Shown piece after piece: positions 1-8,911 of a stretch of 64,000 nucleotides of DNA. Origin of the DNA: Paenibacillus fonticola DSM 21315 (GTDB lineage: Bacteria > Bacillota > Bacilli > Paenibacillales > Paenibacillaceae); contig NZ_KB907255.1 of assembly GCF_000381905.1 (NCBI RefSeq), positions 130,612 to 194,611 on the forward strand. Direction: 5' to 3'. A program made the position numbers and the translations under genes. The notes under the pieces were generated by a model that saw nothing but the letters and a program-made list of their open reading frames with translations, was not told the origin of the DNA and searched no databases. Each line of letters begins with the position of its first letter. Position 1 is the stretch's first letter.

Positions 1-23
1 CATAAAGCCGTTTTCTTCCTCAC
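1..23 (-). CDS. 5' end of a minus-strand gene, probably a secreted protein
   Basis: Only the first codons lie in the window. Reading the minus strand, AAGGGGAGA is followed at 7-8 nt by GTG and then codons for Arg-Lys-Lys-Thr-Ala-Leu, which looks like the start of a signal peptide. An ATG six bases further upstream (base 29) is in frame but sits too close to the ribosome binding site. A perfect cre site lies about 30 bp upstream. In related YesM/YesN loci the next gene is often a sugar-binding lipoprotein; that identity is only an inference here. Confidence 0.35.
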
Positions 24-53
24 AACCATTCTCCCCTTTCGTCGATCGCTAGC

Positions 54-69
54 TTGATAACGCTTACAA
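54..69 (-). promoter_or_regulatory. cre site (CcpA operator) upstream of the partial gene
   Basis: The minus strand reads TTGTAAGCGTTATCAA, a full match to the Gram-positive cre consensus WTGNAANCGNWWNCAW. It lies between the stop of the response-regulator gene and the start of the partial gene at the window edge, so CcpA-type catabolite repression of that gene is likely. Confidence 0.6.
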
Positions 70-141
70 ATTGATCAATATCATTGTCGCCCCTAAGGGG
101 GGTGCAAGGAAACTCACTGAACCGACTTAAAGGTATAAAAA

Positions 142-1701
142 TCAGAGGTGCTGTTCAAAAGATTTACGATATTCCGTCGGGGTCATCCCCATCCACTTTT
201 TGAATGCTTGGCTAAAATATTTGGAGTTGCCTCCGAAGCCGTACGAATCAGCGAGCTCGAATACCTTCACATCGCCGCTGCGGCGAATTTGCTCTGCGGC
301 CCGCTCAATCCGCAGGCGGCTTAAATAATGAGAGAAGTTGTCCCCGGTGACCTGCTTGAACACTTTACCAAGATAATCCGGGTTCATGTAGAGCATTTCA
401 TGGGCTACCGCATTCAAGGTCAGTTCCGCGTTCATGTAATGCTGTTCAACAATGGAAATCATCCGCTCAACGATCGAGGAGCGCCGGCTAATGCTGTTCT
501 TGTAATATCCGGCGGTAACGTGCAGCGCGGCCTCTTTGACGAATAATGTCAAGCCCGGCAGTGTATCCAGCTTCACAAGCTCGGCCATTTGCGCTGTAAA
601 GCGGTGACGGTCTTCCGGCGAGCATAAACGAATCAGCATTGCGTACAGCTCGAGCACATAAGAGCGCGTAACGCCGATTTCCAGACAGCGCTCACCCAGC
701 TGGCAAAATAACCGGTCAAGCTCATGTTCCACCTCTTCTCTAAGCCCTGATTTAACCAAAAGGGCCATCCGCTCCTCATCCAGCTCTATATCACCGCTCC
801 CCCGCTCATCAGCGGGCAAATCGCTTTTCGTAATCAAGCTGCCTTCTCCAACGTAGAAACGATGATTCATGCACTGAAGCGCCTCACGATATAACCTACG
901 CCCGGCTTCCATCGGCCCGGCTTCACTAAGAGCGATCGTTAATTCCACGCTATAAAAGCCGATAAACGTCCGTTTCACTTCCTCGATACTCTGCAGCAAT
1001 ATTGCTGGTTCCAGCGTTTCCTGAACGAGAATCAGCAGTCTTCCGTTCAGCGTCGCTCCCAGCAGCACATTGGTCAGCAAATCCTCCGCTATATTTTTCA
1101 GGGCAAATAAATGCTCATATTCATGGGAATGCTCCAGCTGAAATAAAATCAGGCGCACCGGCTGCTCCCCCGTCTTGAGCCCGAACAATTCCTGGTAATA
1201 GTCTAAATCACTGGGCCCATAGGTTTTGTTCGAGACGAGCTCGCGCAAAAACTGCTCCTTCACATGAGGAAGCACCTTGTTCATCCCTTCCTTCATGCTG
1301 GCTACAAACCGCTCTTTCTCCAGCTGCTCCTCCCGTTCAGCGACGAGCTCCGCCAGCGCTTCATATATTTGCGCCTCGTTGCACGGCTTGAGCAAATAAT
1401 GCTTCACGCCATATTGCATCGCGCTGCGGGCATATTCAAAATCCTTGTACCCGGTCAGCATAATAAAGCGAATATCCGGAAAAGACTGGAGCGTTTTCTC
1501 CACCAGTTCAAGCCCGTTCAGCCCTGGCATTGAAATATCGCTAATGACAAAGTCTGGCCGCTCCTTAACGATCAGCTCGTAGGCTTCAATTCCGTTGCGC
1601 GCTGTTCCAGTCAGCTCGGTTCCTGCGCTGCTCCAGTCTACGATCTGCTGAATCCCCTCCAATATCATGCGCTCATCATCCACCAATAGTACTTTATACA
1701 T
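142..1701 (-). CDS. YesN-type response regulator, REC plus AraC HTH
   Basis: A 519-aa two-component response regulator. The N-terminal receiver domain starts MYKVLLVDDERM and carries the phosphoacceptor Asp at about residue 55 (VISDISMPG). A long middle region of unclear fold follows. The last ~100 residues form an AraC-type double helix-turn-helix (VAHEMLYMNPDYLGKVFK, then ADSYGFGGNSKYFSQAFKK). I chose the ATG at 1701 because the receiver fold begins there; the longer open frame only adds residues that overlap the kinase gene. It overlaps the upstream kinase by 8 nt, so the two are translationally coupled. By family it should activate sugar-uptake or polysaccharide genes, possibly the gene starting at the left edge. 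Ligand unknown. Confidence 0.9.
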   Translation of the reverse strand: MYKVLLVDDERMILEGIQQIVDWSSAGTELTGTARNGIEAYELIVKERPDFVISDISMPGLNGLELVEKTLQSFPDIRFIMLTGYKDFEYARSAMQYGVKHYLLKPCNEAQIYEALAELVAEREEQLEKERFVASMKEGMNKVLPHVKEQFLRELVSNKTYGPSDLDYYQELFGLKTGEQPVRLILFQLEHSHEYEHLFALKNIAEDLLTNVLLGATLNGRLLILVQETLEPAILLQSIEEVKRTFIGFYSVELTIALSEAGPMEAGRRLYREALQCMNHRFYVGEGSLITKSDLPADERGSGDIELDEERMALLVKSGLREEVEHELDRLFCQLGERCLEIGVTRSYVLELYAMLIRLCSPEDRHRFTAQMAELVKLDTLPGLTLFVKEAALHVTAGYYKNSISRRSSIVERMISIVEQHYMNAELTLNAVAHEMLYMNPDYLGKVFKQVTGDNFSHYLSRLRIERAAEQIRRSGDVKVFELADSYGFGGNSKYFSQAFKKWMGMTPTEYRKSFEQHL

Positions 1702-3481
1702 CGTTGTCCTCCCCTTGTCTGTATGGAATGCGTACGTGGATCGCCGTGCGGGCGCCTGGCTCGCTCTCGATCCGGATTCCCCATTCATGGCCGAAAGTCA
1801 GCTTGATCCGGTCCTCAATATTGGACAACCCGATGCCTTTGCCTCTGGTCTGTACCCTGCCCTGCCTAAGATTCGTCAGAAATTCAGGCGTCATGCCCGG
1901 TCCATCATCCTCCACCCGGATATCGAGCCCCCCATTCCGCTCTGCCGCCGCGGCTACGACGATGCGGATATGGCAAGTGTCGATTTTCGGCTCCAATGCG
2001 TAATGGATGGCATTTTCGAGCAGCGGCTGCAGCGTCATTTTCGGAATAAGTGCGTCCAAATATTCGTCTGGAACTTCCAGCTGGAAGTCCAGCCGCTCTT
2101 CAAAGCGGATACGCTGAATCGTCACATAGCTGCGCACGATGTCCAGCTCCGACCTTAGCGTAATCAAGCTTGTGCCGTCGTCTAGCGAGCTGCGCAGCAA
2201 AAAGCCCAGCGCCTCCACCATTTGCGATATTTTCGTTTGACGATTCACCTTGGCCAGCCAGTTAATAGAATCCAGCGTGTTATACAAAAAATGCGGATTG
2301 ATTTGCGCCTGAAGCGCTTTCAATTCTGTTTCGCGAATGACCAGCTGTTTGGCGTAATTTTGGTTAATGAGCTCGCGGATGCGCTGGATCATCATCTTGA
2401 ACGTGCGCTGCAGATGCTCGACTTCGGTCTGCGAAGTTTTGGGCACCTCTCCGAGTGATTGTTCTTCCAGGTTGTCGAGATCTCCCTTTTCGATCTTGCG
2501 CATCTTTTTAATCAACTGCTCGATCGGCCGGGTAATGCTGCGCGACAAGCGGACGCCAAGGGCAATTCCAATAAGCAAAATCAGTATAAAGATGACCGTG
2601 ACCAGTTCCTTAACGAACGAAATCGTACGGAACATGCTGTCATATGGAGTCATATTCAAATAAGTCCAGCCTAGATCAGAGGACCGTACCCGGGTAAAAA
2701 AGTAGCGATTCCCGCCGACCATCGTGAGGCCGTAAGACTCTGGACGGCGCAGTTCAGCGGCAAGGTCACCCTCCAAAATAAGGGGTTGGTCCGGATATAT
2801 AATTTTGCTTCCGTCCGTAATGATGAGGTGATTGTCATCTCCGCTGCTCTGCACGAAGTCCTCCATAATGCGGTCCTTGCGGAAGCGGACAATAAGCGTC
2901 CCGAGGTTGTCCATCGGAAAGGTTGTACCGCTGTACGACCTGATTTGCCGTACGGCATACAGCGAACGGTCGCTGCCGACGTACCATATGTTCGATCCAT
3001 TTGCGGATTCAGCAATTGTGACGAGCTCATCTTGCAGTTCCTGCGCCATGCCCCCCCGATTGCCTCCGATTAAGGCATGCTTCTCCCGGTCGATGACCAT
3101 GATCGAATAGACCAATTTCTCCGAGCCGGCGATCGAAGTGAGCCGGTCCATAATTTTTTTGCGCTGGATCGCTTTCTGATAGGCAGTGGCATCCTCCACC
3201 TTCAGATAAGCCAGGCTTTGCTGAAGCTGCTCATCCGAGAACACCCGGAACGACAGCTCCTCCTGCTCCCGCAGCTGCTTTTCAATCCCCAGCGCCGAGC
3301 TGTTCAGCACCTGGGACGTCCGCTCGTACATTTGCCGGTCGTACAAACTGGTCACGTACTTTAACGCTATTAAATACAGAGCAAAGCTGATCATCATCAG
3401 CAGTATGATCAACACTAGCATTTTATGATAGATTCCAGCTTCCCTGAACAATCCGCGAATTTTCCCCGTCAAAAAGGCCAC
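1694..3481 (-). CDS. YesM-type sensor histidine kinase
   Basis: A ~595-aa membrane kinase of the LytS/YesM (His_kinase plus HATPase_c) family. A first TM segment at about residues 20-42 precedes an extracellular sensor region of ~240 residues (probably Cache-like). A second TM near residue 290 and a HAMP domain follow. The dimerisation motif is QINPHFLYNTLDSINWL, with the phospho-His in PHFLYN. The ATPase N-box (LLENAIHYAL) and G boxes (DDGPGMTP, GKGIGLSN) are present. The frame opens with GTG at 3481; an in-frame TTG at 3472 sits better behind GGGGTGG, so the exact start is uncertain. It pairs with the overlapping response regulator. The signal is probably an extracellular sugar. Confidence 0.88.
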   Translation of the reverse strand: MAFLTGKIRGLFREAGIYHKMLVLIILLMMISFALYLIALKYVTSLYDRQMYERTSQVLNSSALGIEKQLREQEELSFRVFSDEQLQQSLAYLKVEDATAYQKAIQRKKIMDRLTSIAGSEKLVYSIMVIDREKHALIGGNRGGMAQELQDELVTIAESANGSNIWYVGSDRSLYAVRQIRSYSGTTFPMDNLGTLIVRFRKDRIMEDFVQSSGDDNHLIITDGSKIIYPDQPLILEGDLAAELRRPESYGLTMVGGNRYFFTRVRSSDLGWTYLNMTPYDSMFRTISFVKELVTVIFILILLIGIALGVRLSRSITRPIEQLIKKMRKIEKGDLDNLEEQSLGEVPKTSQTEVEHLQRTFKMMIQRIRELINQNYAKQLVIRETELKALQAQINPHFLYNTLDSINWLAKVNRQTKISQMVEALGFLLRSSLDDGTSLITLRSELDIVRSYVTIQRIRFEERLDFQLEVPDEYLDALIPKMTLQPLLENAIHYALEPKIDTCHIRIVVAAAAERNGGLDIRVEDDGPGMTPEFLTNLRQGRVQTRGKGIGLSNIEDRIKLTFGHEWGIRIESEPGARTAIHVRIPYRQGEDNDV

Positions 3482-3657
3482 CCCGTTTCAAGGTCGATAC
3501 AGTTCAAGCGTATATCCACATTTTACATAATTAACAAGCCGCGGGATACCCAACAATATATCTTGTCCGCCAGAGGATATGTCATCTAGGCAGGGGAATA
3601 CATCATCTAGGCAGGGAATACGTATTGTGTGTCTGTATACTTTACCGTATTTTCACA

Positions 3658-3706
3658 CTGAAAAACCACAGAATGGTTGGAGTACCAACGACAATTCTGT
3701 GGTTAA
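3658..3706 (-). terminator. Rho-independent terminator of the rhamnose operon
   Basis: On the minus strand, AACCACAGAAT pairs with ATTCTGTGGTT, with an inner GTTGG/CCAAC stem, and a short T run follows. It lies just after the L-rhamnose isomerase stop and separates that operon from the kinase gene. Confidence 0.8.
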
Positions 3707-3743
3707 CAGGTAATTACTGAGTAGTTATGTTGAAAATGTGAAA

Positions 3744-5018
3744 TTATATTTTGTTAGGCTTCTCCCGAGGCCACAATACATCCTGCTCATAAGCCTTCAC
3801 TACATCCAGCCACTGCTCACGCACAGGCACGCCTTGGGAGGCGCAGTAATAATCCCATACCGCCCCGAACGGATATGACTTGAATTCCTCGGCTAATGCC
3901 AGGCGAGAGGTGTAATCGCCCGCAAGCTCGATCGCCTTCAGCTCCTCGACCGGTTCCAGCAGTGCCCGCAGCAGCGCCTTAATCGTATTGCGCGTGCCGA
4001 TGACCCAAGCTGCAATATGGTTAATACTGCCGTCGAAGAAATCCAGGCCGATATGCGTTCTTCCCAGCAAATTGCCGCGTACTAACTCCCGCGCAATTTC
4101 CAGCAGCTCGTCGTCCATCGTAACGACATGGTCGCTGTCCCACCGTACCGGACGGCTGACGTGGAGCAGCACTTGCTCGCTGAACAGCAGAATGGAGGAC
4201 AGCTTGTTGCTGATCACCTCTGTCGGGTGGAAATGCCCGGCATCGAGACAAATCGCTTTGCCCCGGGTAAGACCGTAGCCCATGTAAAATTCATGCGAGC
4301 CTACTACGTAACTTTCCGAACCGAGGCCGAACAGCTTGCTTTCCACCGCATCGATATTGTAACGAGAGTCGATCGCTTCGCTGAAAATTTCGTCCAGCGA
4401 TGCCTTCAGGCGCTCCCTTGGCGACAAGCGGTCCACCGGCACGTCTTTATAACCATCGGGAATCCAGACGTTCGTCACGCAGGGCTGTCCCAACTCCCTG
4501 CCGAAGTGCTCGGCGATTTTGCGGGAGGCCTTGCCGTGGCGAATCCAGAACTGGCGGATCTCATCGTCCGCATGACTTAGCGTGAATCCGTCCTCCGCTT
4601 TCGGATGCGAGAAATAGGTCGGATTAAAATCCAGGCCGAGGCCCTGTTCCCTGGCCCACTCCACCCAGCGCTGAAAATGGCGCGGCTCAAGCTCATCCAA
4701 ATCGACCTGCTCGTCCGTGTCCGCATAAATCGCGTGCAAATTCACCTTATGTTTGCCAGGGATCAGCGAGAGAGCCTTCTCCAGATCATCCCTAAGCTGC
4801 TGCGGCGTTTCGGCCCGTCCCGGATAGCTGCCGGTTACCGCTATGCCGCCGCTCAGTTCTTTATCTTTGAACAGGAAGCCGCGGACATCGTCACCCTGCC
4901 AGCAGTGCAGAGATATTTTGATCTCCTTCAGCTTCTCCAGCGCCTTCTCTACGTCAATCCCATGAGCGGCATACAGCCGCTTGGCTTCGTTATAGCTGTT
5001 CATCACGCTTGCATCCAT
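3744..5018 (-). CDS. rhaA: L-rhamnose isomerase
   Basis: A 424-aa cytoplasmic enzyme converting L-rhamnose to L-rhamnulose (EC 5.3.1.14). The whole chain reads as Rha[15 protein letters not shown] near the N-terminus, [13 protein letters not shown], the metal and substrate region [18 protein letters not shown], and the late [18 protein letters not shown] stretch. Length matches the family (about 420). The start at 5018 follows AGGAGGAGGAAG; the open frame extends 10 codons further without a better site. It is the last gene of a three-gene operon after the MFS transporter and mutarotase, and a strong hairpin follows. No rhamnulokinase or rhamnulose-1-phosphate aldolase is visible in the window. 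Confidence 0.95.
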   Translation of the reverse strand: MDASVMNSYNEAKRLYAAHGIDVEKALEKLKEIKISLHCWQGDDVRGFLFKDKELSGGIAVTGSYPGRAETPQQLRDDLEKALSLIPGKHKVNLHAIYADTDEQVDLDELEPRHFQRWVEWAREQGLGLDFNPTYFSHPKAEDGFTLSHADDEIRQFWIRHGKASRKIAEHFGRELGQPCVTNVWIPDGYKDVPVDRLSPRERLKASLDEIFSEAIDSRYNIDAVESKLFGLGSESYVVGSHEFYMGYGLTRGKAICLDAGHFHPTEVISNKLSSILLFSEQVLLHVSRPVRWDSDHVVTMDDELLEIARELVRGNLLGRTHIGLDFFDGSINHIAAWVIGTRNTIKALLRALLEPVEELKAIELAGDYTSRLALAEEFKSYPFGAVWDYYCASQGVPVREQWLDVVKAYEQDVLWPREKPNKI

Positions 5019-5126
5019 TTTATCTTCCTCCTCCTGATTGCTTCGCATTCCAAGATTTTCGCACTTTCCCTATCATCCTGCATCCTCATCCTGCATCCGT
5101 TCTTCGTTTTATCCTCTTTATTTATT

Positions 5127-6476
5127 TTATCCGTTGCCTTTCGCTACTGCTCCAATCCCCGTTTCCAATCTTCCTGCATTTTCCGCCAGCTCTGTACCAT
5201 AGCGCTCTATTTGAATTTCCTCCAATGTTTTACCCCGCGTTTCCGGGGCCATAATGACGCCAATGACCGCTGCAATAACGAGGAAGCCGATCATGATCAA
5301 GCCCGACACCATAAATCCCAGCGTAGTCAGCATGGTCGGAACGACCAAGGAGATGAGGCCCACTGCAATACGAGCGACACTAAACATGAAACCCTGTGCC
5401 TTGGCGCGGTATTTCGTATGAAACAGTTCACCTGCCCACAGTCCGTAGAACGCCTGGGCTCCGAATCCGGCGGCGACACCCCATAGTACCACGAACAGCA
5501 GCAGTTCGGTGATGCCCATTCCTCCAAAGGCAAGAATCGCCCAGGCCACAATTCCCATTGCCGCTCCGATGCCGTACAACAGCTTCCGGTTCATTTTATC
5601 GCCAAGCTTAATAAACACAAAGTAAGTCGAAGCTACCGTCAAAATCCAGAGGAAGGCCTGCAAAAGATTCGCTTGGGCAGCGGTAAGGCCGCCTACCTTT
5701 TGGTAAATATACGGCATGAAATAGCCCATCACTCCAGCCACCAGATTCCAGAAGCAGTAAATCCCCAGCAGCAATAACATTGCCCGTAAATTCGCTTTGT
5801 TCGTAAAGAGCTCTTTAATCGGACTCTTCAACGTTTTCCCCTTCGCCTGGAGCTGGGCCTCTCTTGCCTTCTCCTCCTCCCATATTTTGCTTTCATTGAT
5901 CTGCTGCTGCATGATCCAGGTGATCAGCGCAATAATAAACAGCTGGGCAAAAATGATCCGGCTGCCGAGCAGCCCGAGCGGAGCCAGCGCCACAGACAGC
6001 AGCAGGGAAATCGCTGGCCCGACAGACCAGGCCAATTGGCCGTAGCCGACACGTGCTGCGCGCTCTTTGGCCGGGGCCTCCTCCAAAATATACGTCCAAG
6101 CCGCGGGAATCGCCGCACCTACAGCTATGCCGGTAATAATATAACCGGCCAGCAGCATCGGGAAGTTGAAGGATATCGTTACCAGCAGCACCCCGAGCAT
6201 ATATACAAGCAAATCATATTTATAAATCAGCTTGCGTCCATACTTGTCAACCAGGTAGCCGCCAATCAACGCGCCGATCGCTGACCCAAAGCCGTTGGCA
6301 CTTAGTGCACCCAGCAGCCCCAGCTTCACATCGCTCAGCTTCAGATATTCCACCCAAAGGGACAACCCCCCGGCACCAGCTACGATCGAGCCTGCTTCGA
6401 GATAATTGGACATCGCCACCGTCAACGTTGACTTAAAACTATTTTTGGGACGGCCTGCCACAGCGCTGCTGCTCAT
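5127..6476 (-). CDS. MFS sugar porter, probable L-rhamnose importer
   Basis: A 449-aa major-facilitator protein with about 12 hydrophobic segments. Family marks are the loop 2-3 motif GGYLVDKYGRK, a long charged central loop (residues ~195-230), and the C-terminal sugar-porter signature PETRGKTLEEIQ. Its start overlaps the mutarotase stop by 4 nt (ATGA) and L-rhamnose isomerase follows, so rhamnose or a rhamnose-containing sugar is the likely substrate. The substrate is inferred from context only. It differs in type from the RhaT and RhaSTPQ transporters of better-known rhamnose loci. Confidence 0.85.
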   Translation of the reverse strand: MSSSAVAGRPKNSFKSTLTVAMSNYLEAGSIVAGAGGLSLWVEYLKLSDVKLGLLGALSANGFGSAIGALIGGYLVDKYGRKLIYKYDLLVYMLGVLLVTISFNFPMLLAGYIITGIAVGAAIPAAWTYILEEAPAKERAARVGYGQLAWSVGPAISLLLSVALAPLGLLGSRIIFAQLFIIALITWIMQQQINESKIWEEEKAREAQLQAKGKTLKSPIKELFTNKANLRAMLLLLGIYCFWNLVAGVMGYFMPYIYQKVGGLTAAQANLLQAFLWILTVASTYFVFIKLGDKMNRKLLYGIGAAMGIVAWAILAFGGMGITELLLFVVLWGVAAGFGAQAFYGLWAGELFHTKYRAKAQGFMFSVARIAVGLISLVVPTMLTTLGFMVSGLIMIGFLVIAAVIGVIMAPETRGKTLEEIQIERYGTELAENAGRLETGIGAVAKGNG

Positions 6477-6814
6477 TCCGCTCTCTCCTCCCTTGCCGCA
6501 CTATGAAGATAAAATACATCCTTCAGCTCTCTGGACACCGGACTATGGTCTGCGTTAGTTTCCATAATGTCCTTCATATACTCCCACCATTTCCGGCAAA
6601 TTGCCGTATCCGCAGACTTGGACCACAGCTCCTCGTCTTCAATTTCCAAATAAGCGAACAATACATCGGTCTCCTCATCCAGAAAAATGGAATAGCTCAC
6701 CACACCATGCTCCAGCAGCATTTGTTCCATCTCCGGCCACAGCTCATCATGCCGTTTCCGATACTCTTCATGGCATCCTTTAAACACTTTCATCACCGAG
6801 GCTTTTCTTATCAT
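6473..6814 (-). CDS. rhaM: L-rhamnose mutarotase
   Basis: A 113-aa small alpha/beta-barrel-type protein that interconverts alpha and beta anomers of L-rhamnose so that the isomerase receives its preferred form. Recognisable family features are the early KGCHEEYRKRHDELWPEM stretch (catalytic His region), VSYSIFLDEETDVLFAYLE, and the Trp-rich CRKWWEYMKDIM near the end. The start at 6814 is placed by GGAAAGGAG upstream; an in-frame TTG further up belongs to the -35 box. It is the first gene of the rhaM-MFS-rhaA operon and overlaps the transporter start by 4 nt. Confidence 0.93.
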   Translation of the reverse strand: MIRKASVMKVFKGCHEEYRKRHDELWPEMEQMLLEHGVVSYSIFLDEETDVLFAYLEIEDEELWSKSADTAICRKWWEYMKDIMETNADHSPVSRELKDVFYLHSAAREERAE

Positions 6815-6842
6815 GGACAAGCTCCTTTCCAATCTCAAAGGG

Positions 6843-6871
6843 TCATAGATATTGCCATCTGCCCTTGTCAA
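6843..6871 (-). promoter_or_regulatory. Sigma-A-type promoter of the rhamnose operon
   Basis: Minus-strand TTGACA (6871-6866) is separated by 17 bp from CTATGA (6848-6843), a weaker -10. It lies ~30 bp upstream of the mutarotase start. No clear palindromic operator overlaps it, which fits activation by an AraC-type regulator. Confidence 0.5.
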
Positions 6872-6969
6872 CCTGTTTCTCTAATATAGAACTGCCCCGT
6901 TGTTGCCAGTAGGAGAGAATGTTCGGAATGGGTAGACGATCTTCAGGAAATGCCTCGAAAATGCTTCGA

Positions 6970-7135
6970 AATGTTCAAGAGAGGCTTAAAAGATGCTTTC
7001 GAGAGCTCTTAGAGAGCTTTTAGAGATGCTCAAGAGAGCTTAAGAGAACTTAAGAGGGCTTAAAAGGGCTTAAAAGAACTTAAGAGACGTTTCGAGATAC
7101 TTAAGAGATGTTTTAAAGATTTCAGAGATGTATTT
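6970..7135. repeat. Imperfect AGAG-CTTAAG repeat tract
   Basis: About 165 bp made of variants of AGAGxxCTTAAGAG and GGGCTTAAAAG in tandem, with no coding potential. It fills most of the gap between the rhamnose promoter and the terminator of the next regulator gene. The unit length drifts, as expected from replication slippage. Confidence 0.7.
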
Positions 7136-7140
7136 GCAGC

Positions 7141-7165
7141 ACAAAAAAACGCCTTTCGGCGTCTA
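7141..7165 (-). terminator. Terminator after the second AraC-type response regulator
   Basis: Minus strand GACGCC-GAAA-GGCGTT followed by an uninterrupted T run. It is placed ~45 bp after the stop of the response regulator gene. Confidence 0.85.
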
Positions 7166-7208
7166 TAATACTCACTGTTCTCAATTCCCTATGAACCGTA
7201 TCTGTCTC

Positions 7209-8885
7209 TCAATATTTCCTCCCTGAACCGGCAGCCAGCTCTTTATAACGGGACGGAAGCTCACCAAAATACTGCTTAAACAGCCTGCTGAAATATTTCG
7301 CATCCTGATATCCCACCTGCCTGCTTACCTCCTGCAGTTTTGCTGCGGGATTGTGCAGCAGCTCTTTTGCGCGCTCCATTCTGACCTTCGTAACAAAATC
7401 CAGCACCGTCTCCCCTGTCTGCAGTTTGAATTGCTGGCAAAAATACGTCGGATTCATATGGACATGATCGGCGATTTTTTTGATCGTCAAATTGCTGTTG
7501 AGATGCGATACAATCCATTCTTTGGCGATTTCCACCGGCTTTGCTGTCATTTGTGCCCGCTCATCGGCCAATGACTGTACGACCTGCCTAAGCATCTGTA
7601 GTATGGATACTTTAAGCTCCTGCAGGTCCACTGCTTCACGCACCTTGAGCAGCGCCTCCTCCGCTCGTTCTGCAGACAGCTCGCCGCCCATGGCTTCAAA
7701 CTGCGCAGAATGGATCAGAATGACCAGATGCAGCGTCGCGTCCAGAATCCGGGGCGGTGATCCGTAAGCTTCAATATGGCGGAATATTTCCTTGAACTGG
7801 TCTTCGGCAGCCTCTGTCCTTCCTTGTTCAATGCACCTCTTTAATTTTTGTAACAGCGGTGGAAGAGCGTGATCCGTAAACGTATCTAAACCGCCTTCCG
7901 CACCCTCCCCGCCTTCCCTATTTCTAAAGTTTGCGTTCTCATAAGTAAAAACCCGGTTGCCGCCACTCACCAGCCGGTATTGCATAGCCGCCAGCGCCTG
8001 CTGCTTGGCATGGGGAAGCATATACAGGTCGTCGATCCATTGTCCGCAGGAGACGGACACGGTAAACGGAGTATAGGTACGGACAGCCCGGCATATTTCA
8101 TAAGCCATCTTTGCGGCTGTACTGTTGCAATCAGCTGCAGGCTCGTTCGCCGGAAAATGGAGCAGTGTCCAGAAGTCGGATTGACTGCCCCGCCAGCTCC
8201 ACCCCTGCAATTGCCGTCCATCGTGCGGAGCGGTAATAATTTCACCGATCATGTTGTCCAAGGCGTAGAAGTAGGCTTTCCAGTCTCTGTCCTTAAAGGA
8301 GCGGGACTTTACGGGCAGCTTATCCAGGCTAATGTAGAGCAAGCCGTAATTTCCTTCCGGGAAAGCATCTACCCAATATCCCAGGCGGGACAAATCCGTT
8401 TCTGTAGAAGTGATGTAGCTTAGCGTTTGTGTTTGCCGGGCATGCTTCAGCATTTCTTCCTTCAGAAGCATCGCTGTCCATTGCTGCTGCTGCAGACGCT
8501 GCTCCATCACTTTGCGTTTCACCTCGGCCAGTCTCATAGCAAACTGCTCCCGATCCATAGGCTTTAGCAAATAGTCCGTTGCCCCGCCGCGCAAAGCAGT
8601 GCGCACATATTCAAAATCATCGTAGCCCGTTAATACGATCGTTTGAAAAGTGTAGCTCTCACTCGCTTTCTCGATCAAAGTTAACCCGTCCATTTCCGGC
8701 ATGCGAATGTCGGTAATTAACAAGTCTACCTCCCCCTCATAGCCTGCCAAAAAATCGAGAGCCTGTCTGCCGTCACTCAGCGCCGCCACCACCTGCCACT
8801 CTTCACCGCATCCACGCACAAGCCGTTCCACGCCGCGGCAAATTCGCGGCTCATCATCCACGATCAATACTTTTATCGATTGCAT
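7209..8885 (-). CDS. YesN-type response regulator of a three-component system
   Basis: A 558-aa regulator. The receiver domain (MQSIKVLIVDDEPRICRG, acceptor Asp about residue 59 in LLITDIRMPEMDG) is followed by a ~300-aa middle part. A C-terminal AraC double HTH follows (IKKIADHVHMNPTYFCQQFK and VSRQVGYQDAKYFSRLFKQ). It is the last gene of lipoprotein-kinase-regulator, 26 bp after the kinase stop. It probably activates target genes when the sugar-binding lipoprotein and kinase detect their ligand. The nearby rhaM-MFS-rhaA operon, transcribed in the same direction just downstream, is the obvious candidate target. That link is inference. Confidence 0.9.
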   Translation of the reverse strand: MQSIKVLIVDDEPRICRGVERLVRGCGEEWQVVAALSDGRQALDFLAGYEGEVDLLITDIRMPEMDGLTLIEKASESYTFQTIVLTGYDDFEYVRTALRGGATDYLLKPMDREQFAMRLAEVKRKVMEQRLQQQQWTAMLLKEEMLKHARQTQTLSYITSTETDLSRLGYWVDAFPEGNYGLLYISLDKLPVKSRSFKDRDWKAYFYALDNMIGEIITAPHDGRQLQGWSWRGSQSDFWTLLHFPANEPAADCNSTAAKMAYEICRAVRTYTPFTVSVSCGQWIDDLYMLPHAKQQALAAMQYRLVSGGNRVFTYENANFRNREGGEGAEGGLDTFTDHALPPLLQKLKRCIEQGRTEAAEDQFKEIFRHIEAYGSPPRILDATLHLVILIHSAQFEAMGGELSAERAEEALLKVREAVDLQELKVSILQMLRQVVQSLADERAQMTAKPVEIAKEWIVSHLNSNLTIKKIADHVHMNPTYFCQQFKLQTGETVLDFVTKVRMERAKELLHNPAAKLQEVSRQVGYQDAKYFSRLFKQYFGELPSRYKELAAGSGRKY

Positions 8886-8911
8886 TTCTGTTCTCCTTTA
8901 CGTAAGACAGA

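Noticed and set aside
4605..5486. 293-codon plus-strand frame across the isomerase and transporter genes
   Set aside because: Runs antisense through two recognised genes and their spacer, with no domain or ribosome site.
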